A stretch of DNA of 64,000 nucleotides from an uncultured Sphaerochaeta sp. (GCF_963666015.1 NZ_OY762555.1:1860001-1924000), one strand, 5' to 3'. Positions 17,005 through 26,104 are shown, counted from the first letter of the stretch. Notes: generated by a model not told the origin, from the letters alone. Translations and numbers: made by a program.

Positions 17005-18214
17005 CAAACAACTGTTCAAAGGTAGGGGTACTCACATCCTCGCTCTCTTCTTCGTAATGACCCTCTTCAAGTTGTCCAATTGAGCTATCAGCTTCAGTCT
17101 GGTACAAATAGAGTTGATCAAGATACTCAATCGCACTACGAATCTTCGACCGCAACAAATATCCACTCTTGTCTACACGTGATAAGAGTTCTTCCAACTT
17201 AATCCCAGGTTGCCAGTCATAAGCCTTTGCATGGAAGCGCACAATCTTCTCAAGAATCTGTTGCATCTCTTCATGGCTGAGCGGCTTCAGCTGGGGAGCT
17301 TTCACAATCGAATCCAGCACTGATTTCATCGGCTCCTGTCCTTCAGGATACAACTCTTCCAGATTCTGATACTCATTCTTTGCTTCAATAATATCCTCCG
17401 TGTAGGAAGAACTGAAGGCGAAAAGGCTGAAAGTGGCTTCCAGCTGTTTGGCAGGGAATAAAAACGAAGCGAGATTATTGTATGCCTTTGCCCTTGCCTT
17501 CTTGCTAAGACGACCGATGAGCTCAGATTCATCAAAGAGAACTACCCATCCATTATACCCAAGCTGTACGAACAGATGGCTGAGAAAGGCTACATAGTCC
17601 TGGGCGTGACGTGATTTCACAAAATTCTGGTTGAATACTACCTTTTCACCGAAAATCCTACGATACATTTTCTTGATCTGGAGGTTGGGTACAAAATCCC
17701 CTTCCAAATCTGTCTGCAGTAAAAACTGCTCTTCCATATCGTCAGTATTGAGGTAGGAACGTAGCAAATAGTACAAACGGTCGGTCTCAAGCTGTGTTGC
17801 TCCATAGAGCAAAAGGTCGTTGGTCAAAGGGGAATTAGGCGAAAGCTTGTTCAGCTCCTGGGTAAACCCTGGCTGTACATGGTTGGGTAAGTAGGTATTG
17901 CTTACCAACTTCGGGTACACCAAGTAAAGCTTGTCCAAGGGGGTCTCCTTACTCAAGGAAACCAGGGAAACCACCATGTTTCTCTGATGAGCCAACGTAT
18001 AGATGGTGTTGATAAGATGGGTCTTCCCTTCACCATATTTCCCGCTGATAATCATGGAATCACTCATCTTTGAGTCACACACCCCGTCAAGCTTCTCAAT
18101 GACATCATCCAAAAGATCCTGTCTGGCTTCTGCAAAGTGATGACCTATTGCCTTGGAAGGAATCCCTGAGCGCAGGGCCTCGATCATATGTCTCTCTTCA
18201 TAACCCCAAGCCAT
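16997..18214 (-). CDS. BrxD/DUF2791-like P-loop ATPase (second of two)
   Basis: The 405-residue protein has a Walker A at residues 58-65 (G-K-Y-G-E-G-K-T) and a Walker B near 225 (V-V-L-F-D-E-S-E-L-I-G). The G-x-Y-G-E-G-K-T-H and FDE-S-E-L patterns are those I associate with DUF2791, the BrxD ATPase of BREX-type defence. The C-terminus is acidic (E-E-E-S-E-D). The ATG at 18214 has an excellent GAGGAGGA box and overlaps the preceding ATPase gene by 17 bases, so the two are translationally coupled. BREX core genes (pglX, pglZ) are not in the window. Confidence 0.7.
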   Translation of the reverse strand: MAWGYEERHMIEALRSGIPSKAIGHHFAEARQDLLDDVIEKLDGVCDSKMSDSMIISGKYGEGKTHLINTIYTLAHQRNMVVSLVSLSKETPLDKLYLVYPKLVSNTYLPNHVQPGFTQELNKLSPNSPLTNDLLLYGATQLETDRLYYLLRSYLNTDDMEEQFLLQTDLEGDFVPNLQIKKMYRRIFGEKVVFNQNFVKSRHAQDYVAFLSHLFVQLGYNGWVVLFDESELIGRLSKKARAKAYNNLASFLFPAKQLEATFSLFAFSSSYTEDIIEAKNEYQNLEELYPEGQEPMKSVLDSIVKAPQLKPLSHEEMQQILEKIVRFHAKAYDWQPGIKLEELLSRVDKSGYLLRSKIRSAIEYLDQLYLYQTEADSSIGQLEEGHYEEESEDVSTPTFEQLFDD

Positions 18215-19463
18215 GTTCTTCCTCCTCAGCAGTATCTTGTTGGGCAAGGAATCCCAACGTCGCCTGATTGACCAAACGAGGAAGTGAAATTCCCCCCAGT
18301 TTAGCCTGCGTTATTAATTGTTTTGCATGCTCTTCATCCAAAGGGGAAGCTTGTACATTGATATGTTGTACCAGCTGGGCAAGCTTCTGGCTCATCTCTA
18401 CCAACAATGATGGTGAATACTCCTGGAGTGCAATCGCATCGAGATCTGCAATATCAGTAAACTTGTTCACTCGCTTTGAACGTACTTCATTCTGGATTCG
18501 CATCCAGAGTGCTTGGTATGACTTCAACCCAGCATTCTCATTATCGAGCAACTCTCCCGAGAACGCATACACCACCATGAAATGGTTGAAGGTATCAATG
18601 TCATCAATCAATTGGCGGATGCTTTCATATGTATCTTCCCGTTTCATCTTGGTGTAATGCAGCGGATTCATACCTGATCTATCAACCAGGACCTCTAGAT
18701 TGTCAACGGTCACCAACAGCCCGGCGTATCCACTCAGATGCACCAATTCAGCAAGACTCCGCAGCAAATTGCGGGCATTATACTTGGTGATTCTGGTAGG
18801 AGCCAAACCCAATGGCCTGAGTAGGGTCATCCGAATCTTCTTGTCTCCATGCATCCAGGCAAGCAAAAGCTCCTTGTTTGTTTCTTCCAATACTGGATGA
18901 CCAAGCAAGGAACCGCAGAGCAAACTGCAAGCAAGAGAAAAGTTATTATCCATCCTAGGATTATCGAGGAACATCTCTTTTAACTGGTTACGCATCTCCC
19001 GCCTGGTTATTCCATCAGCTAGACCTTGCTGGGCGAGAAAATCAAGGAAGGTAAGACCGGGGTCAATGTCTTTGCTCTCAAATCCCATTGCATGGATAAT
19101 CTTCTCACTGCAATGATTGAGCAAATCCATGATATTGGCTTGTCGGAGCACCTCAAGGTAGAACTCCCTGAAATCATGCAACCAGAGTGTTTTTGCAGAA
19201 ATGCTGACCGTTACATACTTCCTTTGCTTTGCAAGGGACTGCAAGAGGTGAAGGGTGTGGGTCTTTCCACTTCCCTTCCTTCCTGTGATGAACTTGATCT
19301 TGCTCCCACCTGCCTTGATGAACTCATCAAGATATTTCTCCTGATAAAAGTCAGTGAGAAATTGGATTCCAACTGAAAGTTGGTTGAGCAATTGGTCACT
19401 TTCGGGGACTTCTCCCTGAGAAAGCTGGGCAATGGTTGCACGCATATTGGTCTGCATTTCCAT
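18198..19463 (-). CDS. BrxD/DUF2791-like P-loop ATPase (first of two)
   Basis: This 421-residue protein has a Walker A at residues 61-68 (G-R-K-G-S-G-K-T) and a Walker B-like strand near 247 (G-L-L-V-T-V-D-N-L-E-V-L). The usual DE is replaced by D-N, so hydrolysis may be altered. Size and layout match the next gene, suggesting a diverged pair that could form a hetero-oligomer. I chose the ATG at 19463, which leaves a 13-base gap after the upstream gene and has an AGAGGTAG box. It is the middle gene of the minus-strand three-gene unit opposite the helicase. Confidence 0.65.
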   Translation of the reverse strand: MEMQTNMRATIAQLSQGEVPESDQLLNQLSVGIQFLTDFYQEKYLDEFIKAGGSKIKFITGRKGSGKTHTLHLLQSLAKQRKYVTVSISAKTLWLHDFREFYLEVLRQANIMDLLNHCSEKIIHAMGFESKDIDPGLTFLDFLAQQGLADGITRREMRNQLKEMFLDNPRMDNNFSLACSLLCGSLLGHPVLEETNKELLLAWMHGDKKIRMTLLRPLGLAPTRITKYNARNLLRSLAELVHLSGYAGLLVTVDNLEVLVDRSGMNPLHYTKMKREDTYESIRQLIDDIDTFNHFMVVYAFSGELLDNENAGLKSYQALWMRIQNEVRSKRVNKFTDIADLDAIALQEYSPSLLVEMSQKLAQLVQHINVQASPLDEEHAKQLITQAKLGGISLPRLVNQATLGFLAQQDTAEEEEHGLGL

Positions 19464-19476
19464 CAAACTACCTCTT

Positions 19477-20241
19477 TTAATAGAATCGTATGGTTGCGAG
19501 ATAGTACTCTCTTCCAGTCTGGTCAAGAATCCTCAGAGCCTTGGAGTTATTTCTGCTTGGACCAAACTGGAATGACCTCCCTCCCTTTACTTCCACATCT
19601 TGGGCATCAAAAAGCCGGGCAATATCAAATGCATAACTTTGCTGGTCATACTCCTTGCGTGATCGGCTCATCGGCACCAAGTATTTATAGAGTGTGGTCA
19701 GGTAGATATCTGCTCCTGCTTCCTTCCCTAGCTTCAGGCAAGCAAGATCATAGGCAGCAGCCAACTCAGTTGCAAACTGGTTTGCCCTGAAGGATGCCTT
19801 GTAGAGTTTTTCTTGTCCTGCCTTAACAATGGACACCAAGGTGGATGGACGAAGACAAGAGACCTTCTTTCGGTCTAGATAGGCATCCTGGTTCTCCACA
19901 TCAAAGCGAACCTTGTAGGGAAACATCTCGTAGACTGGGAAATCACCGATGACATCTACATTACTCTGTTCACACTGACTCAAGAGCTGCTGAGCAAAAA
20001 GTCCGCTCTCCATATACTCTCTGGCATCAAAGTTTGAAAGCAAGGCGTTTAGTCTACAGGTCAAATCAGACAGCTCGTCACTTGCTTGATGCAACAACTC
20101 AGTGTCTGAAATACTTTTTGAAAGGTCTCCACTACTCATATTCTTTGCAATAGCTTTTTGTAGTTTGGTAACCAATTTGATCTTTTCTTTAATTGCCTTC
20201 TCGTACGAAAGATATTCGTTATATAAAAGTTCGTAGTCCAT
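19477..20241 (-). CDS. Unknown protein of helicase/ATPase cassette
   Basis: I do not recognise this 254-residue protein. Residues ~1-75 are predicted helical with coiled-coil character and many Lys/Glu. The rest is mixed alpha/beta, with an R-x-S-T-L-V-x-I-V helix, a G-A-D-I-Y-L-T-T-L-Y-K-Y segment and a short conserved-looking C-terminal Y-Y-L-A-T-I. It lacks a signal peptide or membrane helix. The ATG at 20241 is set by AAAGGAGA. It is the first gene of the minus-strand unit with the two BrxD-like ATPases, and 133 bases from the divergent helicase, so it is probably an adaptor or effector of that system. Confidence 0.6.
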   Translation of the reverse strand: MDYELLYNEYLSYEKAIKEKIKLVTKLQKAIAKNMSSGDLSKSISDTELLHQASDELSDLTCRLNALLSNFDAREYMESGLFAQQLLSQCEQSNVDVIGDFPVYEMFPYKVRFDVENQDAYLDRKKVSCLRPSTLVSIVKAGQEKLYKASFRANQFATELAAAYDLACLKLGKEAGADIYLTTLYKYLVPMSRSRKEYDQQSYAFDIARLFDAQDVEVKGGRSFQFGPSRNNSKALRILDQTGREYYLATIRFY

Positions 20242-20374
20242 GTCTTCTCCTTTCTGGGCATACAAAAAAAGCATAAATGATGGTGCTGTTCTATGCAATC
20301 CCTTTTACTATTATCGTATCACATTGCCTGAGAAAGACCTCTCATGGTATCTTGTGCAAAGGAGCTTCAACTCT
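20242..20374. promoter_or_regulatory. Divergent promoter region of helicase/ATPase cassette
   Basis: This 133-base spacer separates the helicase from the three-gene unit and should contain both promoters. The short AT-rich stretch near 20300-20325 is the likely core. The spacing suggests shared control of all four genes. Confidence 0.35.
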
Positions 20375-21934
20375 ATGGGCTTATCCCTTCATGCATGGCA
20401 AAAAAAGTGTATTGAATCCTGGCTGGAAAGACAGGGACGTGGTGTTGCGCAGGTAGTAACAGGAGCCGGCAAAACAATCCTTGCCCTGTATGCTGCAAAA
20501 GCCTTGCAGGAGAAGTTGAGAAAGAAGATACATATCGTCATCATCGTCCCAAAAACATTCTTGGTCGGACAGTGGAAAACAGCAATACTAGATCACCATG
20601 ATGATTTAGGAATACAAAGGGAAGATATCGGGTGGGTCTGTGGAACACATCATCAGGAACATGACAAGCCTGTCATGATCTATGTTATCAACTCTGCACG
20701 ATACAAGCTTTCTTACATTCTGCATCAACAACTCAGCAGCAAGATACCTGTAATGCTCATTGCAGATGAGTGCCATCACTATGCAAGTGCAGAGAACAGA
20801 AAGATATTTTCCTTTCTAGAAACGCTGGATGAGAGACAGAAGAAAAACTACTACTCACTAGGTCTTTCAGCAACACCACAAGGTAATGGTTTTGAGCAGA
20901 TATTGGTTCCTTCCCTTGGACCACTCTTCTATACCTATGGATTCTCGGAGGCAATGATAGAGGGGGTGATCAACCAAGTTGTCATCTACAATGTTGCCTT
21001 GAATATGACCGATTCCCAGGTAGCAAAGTATGATGAGCTTTCAGCACGGATCACTACAACACTTAAAAAGCTCAATAGGTTGATACCTGGCCTCTCCAAA
21101 CTTAAAGGCTCAGCATTTTTCATTGAACTACAACGACTTTGTCTGAGCGAGACTCCATTCATTGCTGAGACTGCAACACTGTTGCTCACGCTCTTCTATC
21201 AAAGAAGAGCACTTGTCTATGAAGCACCACAGAGACTGTCTTGTGCCTTTGACCTTATTGCTTTGCTTGACTCACAAAGCAAGATCATTATATTCGGGGA
21301 ACGGATCAGTCAAAGTGAAGCTCTCTATGCCAGGCTGAAGCGACACTTCCCCAATAAGGTGGCACAGTATCATAGTGAGATGGGGGAGACGGAGAAAACC
21401 CTTGCACTACGTAGATATCGTACAGGGGAAGCCCGAATCCTTGTCTCTTGTAAGGCTTTGGATGAGGGACTCGATATACCCTCTGCAGATGTAGGCATTC
21501 TCCTTGCAACCACCTCTGAACAACGCCAACGCATACAACGGCTTGGCAGGATTCTCCGACTTCAGGAGGGCAAGGGAAAGGCAAGCCTGTTCTACCTCTC
21601 CCTAGCTCATACCATTGAAGATGGCGAGTTATTGGATGCTGGGATTGATTCAATACAAGAGTGGTATCTCCAGTACACCAGCCACTTCATCCATCCATCA
21701 TATGATGAACTGGCAGATACATTACTCAGTACCATGGAAGAGAGAAACGTATCCACAAGAGGCATTGATGCACTTCTGAATCAGGGCAGAGTCCGTAATG
21801 ATTGGTTTGAAGACCCAAAGGTATTGCAAGAAATGTATGAAGAGGCAAGATTCCCACAGGAAAAGCAATACTACTCCCTTATGCGCTCCCTCTCCCTGCT
21901 CAGGATGAAAAGTCAGAGCATCCGTCTTCATTGA
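20375..21934 (+). CDS. Superfamily 2 helicase (DEAD/DEAH-type)
   Basis: The 519-residue protein contains the full SF2 set: a Q-like motif (L-H-A-W-Q-K), Walker A (G-A-G-K-T, near residue 30), motif II D-E-C-H, motif III S-A-T-P, motif V with D-E-G-L-D-I-P, and motif VI Q-R-I-Q-R-L-G-R-I-L-R. The DECH box and compact size resemble restriction- or defence-linked translocases (RadD/UvrB-fold type). I chose the ATG at 20375, which follows AAGGAG; an upstream ATG at 20240 would overlap the divergent gene. The C-terminal ~70 residues are unassigned and may bind its partners. Confidence 0.85.
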   Translation: MGLSLHAWQKKCIESWLERQGRGVAQVVTGAGKTILALYAAKALQEKLRKKIHIVIIVPKTFLVGQWKTAILDHHDDLGIQREDIGWVCGTHHQEHDKPVMIYVINSARYKLSYILHQQLSSKIPVMLIADECHHYASAENRKIFSFLETLDERQKKNYYSLGLSATPQGNGFEQILVPSLGPLFYTYGFSEAMIEGVINQVVIYNVALNMTDSQVAKYDELSARITTTLKKLNRLIPGLSKLKGSAFFIELQRLCLSETPFIAETATLLLTLFYQRRALVYEAPQRLSCAFDLIALLDSQSKIIIFGERISQSEALYARLKRHFPNKVAQYHSEMGETEKTLALRRYRTGEARILVSCKALDEGLDIPSADVGILLATTSEQRQRIQRLGRILRLQEGKGKASLFYLSLAHTIEDGELLDAGIDSIQEWYLQYTSHFIHPSYDELADTLLSTMEERNVSTRGIDALLNQGRVRNDWFEDPKVLQEMYEEARFPQEKQYYSLMRSLSLLRMKSQSIRLH

Positions 21935-21977
21935 GTGGGCTAAAGGAATCGAGTATACTCCGTTCAAGGGGAGAGAG

Positions 21978-23420
21978 ATGAGCATACGCAACCTGAGAAC
22001 AGAAGTTGTTACAGTATATATTATTATTGCAATCCTATTTATGGGCACCTCCCTCATTGACTCCTATTTTGATCATCATATTGTCCGAAGGAATGGAGAG
22101 TTGCTTCAGAATTACGAACAAATAAACCAAGCAATTGTTGCATACAACCACTCCAGCACATCATTCCGGCTTTATAACAGGAATAAGAATCTGCTTCACT
22201 ATGAGGAATACCTAAAAACCTATGATGAGGTGGTTCAACTGCTCACCAGTCTCTCTGAAGCATTCAAGGAGAGTGAGCAAACAGTACTCTACTCACGTAT
22301 CTCTCTGCATATGTTGCAAGAGCGACACCAGTTGATAGAGGACTACGTTAATTATAAAAGTAATAAGGCAACTCTCTCAGAGGACTATGAGTGGATTACG
22401 CTCATGGGAAACTACATCACCGGCTTTTTAGGAGATTTACTCTCTGCATATCTGGAAAGAATCAACCAACAGCACTCTGAAGCACTAAATCAGTTCAACA
22501 CCTTCCAAGGCATCGTAAATGTACTGAAGATTGCCTTTTTGCTCATTCTAGCCTTTATACTCGAACGAATCGTGCATAAAAGCCGGCAAAAAATGCGGGA
22601 AGCAAGCCATGTAATGCAGGAGATCGGGAAACAGAATTTTGAGGTGGAAGATATAAGGCCTACCTCCTACGATGATATCAATGAGTTCATCATAACCACC
22701 AATACCATGAAACGGGAAATCCATGAGCTCATTGCCCAGATTGAAACGTTCAGCCAACAGAAAATTGAACACGAACAACAAAAGCGCCTTCTTGCTGAAA
22801 GCCGTTTCAAGGAGCTACAGGTCCAAATAAATCCTCATTTTCTGTTCAATACCCTGAGTATGATCATCCGACATATCCAATCTGATGATAAGCAGACCAG
22901 CATCCAGCTGGTCAAGGAAACCAGCTCATTGCTTCGTAGCAGTCTAAACAACAAGATGACCATCGCGCTCGACGAAGAGCTGGAACTCCTGCGATCCTAT
23001 CTATTTATCCAACAACTCCTTTTACAACAGCGAATAGATCTGGTTCTTGATATTCGTCGAGGATATGGTACCACCACTGCCTATGTACCTCCTCTGGTAA
23101 TTCAACCTATCGTAGAGAATGCAGTCATCCATGGATTAAAAGACACCCGTTCAGGCGGTTTGATAGATATCCAAGTGGTAGAAAAGCAGGATCGATTCGA
23201 GGTTACCGTCGCAGACAATGGCATTGGCATGAATCCTGACCTTCTCGCCTCTGCTTTGCAGGAGAAAGAAGGGCATGTTGGCTTGCACTCTGTCTATCAG
23301 CGTCTTTACCTGCTTTACCAACGTGAAGATGTCATGGAGGTCCAAAGCACACCCCGCAAAGGCACCCGAGTCTTACTGCGTCTTTACAAGGAGGTGTCAT
23401 TATCTACACCCTCATTTTAG
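21978..23420 (+). CDS. Sensor histidine kinase, YesM/LytS type
   Basis: The 480-residue membrane kinase has an N-terminal helix (~8-27), a periplasmic helical sensor region, a second helix near 180-198, a HAMP-like linker and coiled coil. The His_kinase domain has N-P-H-F-L-F-N-T-L with phospho-acceptor His287, and the ATPase domain has the N box (P-I-V-E-N-A-V-x-H-G) and D-N-G-I-G-M. It starts at ATG 21978 after GGGGAGAG. Its 3' end overlaps the start of the cognate response regulator. The pair precedes a TRAP transporter, so it probably senses that substrate. Confidence 0.92.
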   Translation: MSIRNLRTEVVTVYIIIAILFMGTSLIDSYFDHHIVRRNGELLQNYEQINQAIVAYNHSSTSFRLYNRNKNLLHYEEYLKTYDEVVQLLTSLSEAFKESEQTVLYSRISLHMLQERHQLIEDYVNYKSNKATLSEDYEWITLMGNYITGFLGDLLSAYLERINQQHSEALNQFNTFQGIVNVLKIAFLLILAFILERIVHKSRQKMREASHVMQEIGKQNFEVEDIRPTSYDDINEFIITTNTMKREIHELIAQIETFSQQKIEHEQQKRLLAESRFKELQVQINPHFLFNTLSMIIRHIQSDDKQTSIQLVKETSSLLRSSLNNKMTIALDEELELLRSYLFIQQLLLQQRIDLVLDIRRGYGTTTAYVPPLVIQPIVENAVIHGLKDTRSGGLIDIQVVEKQDRFEVTVADNGIGMNPDLLASALQEKEGHVGLHSVYQRLYLLYQREDVMEVQSTPRKGTRVLLRLYKEVSLSTPSF

Positions 23421-24937
23421 CCGACGACAATAGTGTGGAGAGGACCTACCTAAGTTCGTTCATTCAGAAAAATTATCCCCAAGACTTCCAAATTATCGGA
23501 GAAGCTCGCGATGGTTCTGAAGTGTTGGAACTATCAGAGAAAATACAAGCTGACCTGTACCTATTGGATATCCATATGCCGAAACTCGATGGATTGGAAA
23601 CAGCAGAACAACTGAGAGAACGACAGCCTCACGCTTCCATCCTCTTTATTACCAGCTATGCTGAGTTCTCCTATGTCAAGAAAGCCCTTCAGCTGGGTGT
23701 AGTCGATTATCTCCTCAAACCTTATGATGATGCAGAACTCCAAGAAGCCATAGAGAAAATTCTGGGCACTCTTAATACACAACAAAGCAACATCGTCCTG
23801 TCCAAAGAGGAAGGGAAGGCAACGGAACTTACCTTCTTAAAGCACCACCAATTCCTTGATAAAATTCTTCTGGACAATGAGAACTGGCATAATCCTCATG
23901 CACTCCTTTTATACCAACGAGGAAGACTGGATGCTTATAAATCAGTGGTCCTTTTTCCCTGTTCAAAAGCAATAGCATCTGACAAGCTGTTGCAGATTAT
24001 CAAGGGTATCTTCTGTAAGCGAAACCTCCATGCACTGCTTAGTGTCAGGGGAGAAGAGGTTCTTCTCTTTCTCTTTGGGGATCGAATACGCGATTTCCAA
24101 GAATTGGAGACCAGCATCCAACGTACTCGCTCTTTTCTTCGCGACGAGACAGGAATGGAGATATTCTCTGGACTCTCGTCTTTCTATACAGATACCCATT
24201 CACTCCTTGAAGCATATGAAGAAGCTGCCTCCTTTCTCCTTCAGATTGCTCCTCCCTCCCTTGCCTCTCGCTTTGACGAAAACCAAAAAGGGTATGAGCA
24301 GAAGTACCTCCGGGAAAAACAAATAGTACATGCAATCTCAGCACGTAAAGATCAAGAACTTCCAGCTCTTATCAATGAGTACTTGGAGACAGAAAATAAT
24401 AAAGATTCAGACCGCTACCTCCTGTTTCTCATATATATGACAAGAGCAGAAATTCTTGGAAAGGAAGCAGAAGCAGAGAGAGCTTTTCTCTGCAACCTCT
24501 CCTCTCTAGAAGAAATTGAGGGTTCAACTTCTCAAGAATTCCTTCATTCAGTTGCCTTTGATGTTGCGCAGGCATTAGGTGAAGGAGGATCATATCACAA
24601 TGTCCATCTCGTAAGAAAAACAATTCGGTTTATCCAACAACACTATAAAGACAAAATCACATTGCAAGAGATTGCCGACACCCTGGAAGTCAGCTACAGC
24701 CATCTGAGCAAGTGTTTCAAGCGGGTTGCAGGAACCTCCTTCAATACCTTTCTCCTGGAAACCCGGATGGAAGAGGCAATTCACTTATTCAGCAGCACTC
24801 CATTATCCATCGCAGAAGTCGGGAAACAGGTTGGAATTGATGACCCCTACTATTTTAGCAAGAGTTTCAAGAAATATTCTGGTGTCAGTCCACGAGAATT
24901 TGTGGCAATGCATGCCTTGTCACGCGAGAACTCATGA
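23399..24937 (+). CDS. AraC-type response regulator, YesN family, non-canonical start
   Basis: The ~511-residue regulator has a receiver domain with acidic pair D-D in I-L-A-D-D-N, phospho-acceptor Asp (L-L-D-I-H-M-P, about residue 56) and K-P-Y-D. A long middle region and a C-terminal AraC DNA-binding domain follow (about 400-500, ending P-R-E-F). The only standard start (GTG 23435) would remove beta-strand 1 and the acidic pair. In the same frame, a strong AAGGAGG sits before ATT (23399) and ATC (23402), either of which gives a normal I-Y-T-L-I-L-A-D-D-N beginning. I annotate from 23399. It overlaps the kinase gene by 22 bases. Confidence 0.8.
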   Translation: MIYTLILADDNSVERTYLSSFIQKNYPQDFQIIGEARDGSEVLELSEKIQADLYLLDIHMPKLDGLETAEQLRERQPHASILFITSYAEFSYVKKALQLGVVDYLLKPYDDAELQEAIEKILGTLNTQQSNIVLSKEEGKATELTFLKHHQFLDKILLDNENWHNPHALLLYQRGRLDAYKSVVLFPCSKAIASDKLLQIIKGIFCKRNLHALLSVRGEEVLLFLFGDRIRDFQELETSIQRTRSFLRDETGMEIFSGLSSFYTDTHSLLEAYEEAASFLLQIAPPSLASRFDENQKGYEQKYLREKQIVHAISARKDQELPALINEYLETENNKDSDRYLLFLIYMTRAEILGKEAEAERAFLCNLSSLEEIEGSTSQEFLHSVAFDVAQALGEGGSYHNVHLVRKTIRFIQQHYKDKITLQEIADTLEVSYSHLSKCFKRVAGTSFNTFLLETRMEEAIHLFSSTPLSIAEVGKQVGIDDPYYFSKSFKKYSGVSPREFVAMHALSRENS

Positions 24938-24993
24938 CAAATTTTTACAAATTGTGACAGGAAATTCCATTTCTCTCTCTGATAAGCGCTTAT
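24935..24993 (+). promoter_or_regulatory. Possible response-regulator site before TRAP operon
   Basis: The 87-base gap before dctP contains two direct ACAAATT repeats (24937-24943 and 24947-24953), one helical turn apart, and flanking TGACA repeats. AraC-type response regulators often bind direct repeats. A perfect 12-bp palindrome ATAAGCGCTTAT lies at 24982-24993. Confidence 0.35.
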
Positions 24994-25023
24994 AGACTAC
25001 AGAAAAAGACTTGGAGGTCATAC

Positions 25024-26031
25024 ATGAAAAAAATGTTGCCTGTTCTTATGATTTTGGTTTTGCTCGGTGGAGCATTATTCGCACAAGGTTCTAATGAGAA
25101 GGCAGAAAAAGCTCCTTCCCAGATTGTACTTCGTTATGGTGATGTAAACCCACTTGGCCACGTCCTGCTTGACTCTGCTGAGTATTTTGCAGACCAGGTT
25201 GCTGAATTGAGTGAAGGAAGAATCAAGATTGAGATTTATCCTTCTGGACAGCTTGGTGATGACAACGAAGTATATCAGGCTATGCAGATGGGTGCTGTTG
25301 ACCTGTACCGAGGGAATGCTTCTTCCATGAGTGACTTCGGCAAGATGCAGGTAACCGCTCTTGCACTCCCCTACATTTTCCGCGACCGCGACCACTTCTG
25401 GTCTGTATGTGCAGGATCCCTCGGGGATGAGATTCTCTCTGACATCCAGGCATCCGGTTCCCGAATGGTTGGTCTATTCTACATGGATGAGGGTGCACGT
25501 AACTTCTTCACCACTGATGCTCCTGTCACCAAGATTGAAGACCTGAAGAATCTCAAGATTCGTGTACAGAGTAGTCAGCTGATGCTCGACACTGTCTCTG
25601 CCCTGGGTGCAAACCCAACCCCGATCGATTATGCTGAGTTATACACCGCATTGCAGACTGGTGTTGTAGACGGTGCTGAGAACCCTCCTGCCAGCTACTT
25701 CTCCAACAAGTTCTATGAAGTGGCTCCCTACTATGTACTCGATGGTCACACCTTTAGCCCTTCCATCGTCTTGATGAGCGAAATCGTCTGGAATCGCTTG
25801 AGTGATGCTGATAAGGATGTACTGATGAAGGCTGGACAACTCACTGAGGAGTACAATCGCAAGGCTATCGAAGCTGCCGACCAGAAAGCATATGATAACC
25901 TGAGAGAGGCTGGTGTTGAAATCACAAACCTCACCGATCCTGAAAAGTGGTCCAACGCAATGGACAAGGTGTATGCAAAGCATGGTGCTGACTACATCGA
26001 GACCATCAACAAGGTCAAGGCTATCAACTAG
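25024..26031 (+). CDS. dctP: TRAP transporter substrate-binding protein DctP
   Basis: The 335-residue periplasmic protein has a signal peptide (M-K-K..., hydrophobic ~4-18, ending ALFAQG). The DctP hallmark region follows: an R-V-Q motif near 179 with the ligand-carboxylate arginine, then G-A-N-P-T-P-I and L-Q-T-G-V-V-D-G-A-E-N-P. It binds organic or sugar acids and delivers them to DctQM. A GGAGGT box precedes the ATG. The two-component genes immediately upstream probably control it. Confidence 0.92.
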   Translation: MKKMLPVLMILVLLGGALFAQGSNEKAEKAPSQIVLRYGDVNPLGHVLLDSAEYFADQVAELSEGRIKIEIYPSGQLGDDNEVYQAMQMGAVDLYRGNASSMSDFGKMQVTALALPYIFRDRDHFWSVCAGSLGDEILSDIQASGSRMVGLFYMDEGARNFFTTDAPVTKIEDLKNLKIRVQSSQLMLDTVSALGANPTPIDYAELYTALQTGVVDGAENPPASYFSNKFYEVAPYYVLDGHTFSPSIVLMSEIVWNRLSDADKDVLMKAGQLTEEYNRKAIEAADQKAYDNLREAGVEITNLTDPEKWSNAMDKVYAKHGADYIETINKVKAIN

Positions 26032-26052
26032 TTTGATATCACTTCACGAAAG

Positions 26053-26079
26053 AGTCCGGGGACCTATTGTTCCCGGACT
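26053..26079 (+). terminator. Hairpin between dctP and dctQ
   Basis: AGTCCGGG pairs perfectly with CCCGGACT around an 11-base loop, and two more inner pairs are possible. It lies in the 73-base gap between the binding protein and small membrane subunit. It probably lowers read-through or stabilises dctP mRNA. Confidence 0.65.
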
Positions 26080-26104
26080 TTCGGCCTATGGGAAGGAAAC
26101 ATTC

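Noticed and set aside
20240..20374. N-terminal extension of the helicase to ATG 20240
   Set aside because: It would overlap the divergent gene's start and lacks a ribosome site; ATG 20375 has AAGGAG.
16997..21934. Complete BREX system
   Set aside because: No PglX methylase, PglZ phosphatase or BrxL/BrxC-size protein is present in the window; only BrxD-like ATPases and a helicase.
23435..24937. Response regulator starting at GTG 23435
   Set aside because: It would lose the first receiver strand and the acidic pair needed for phosphorylation, and has no ribosome site.
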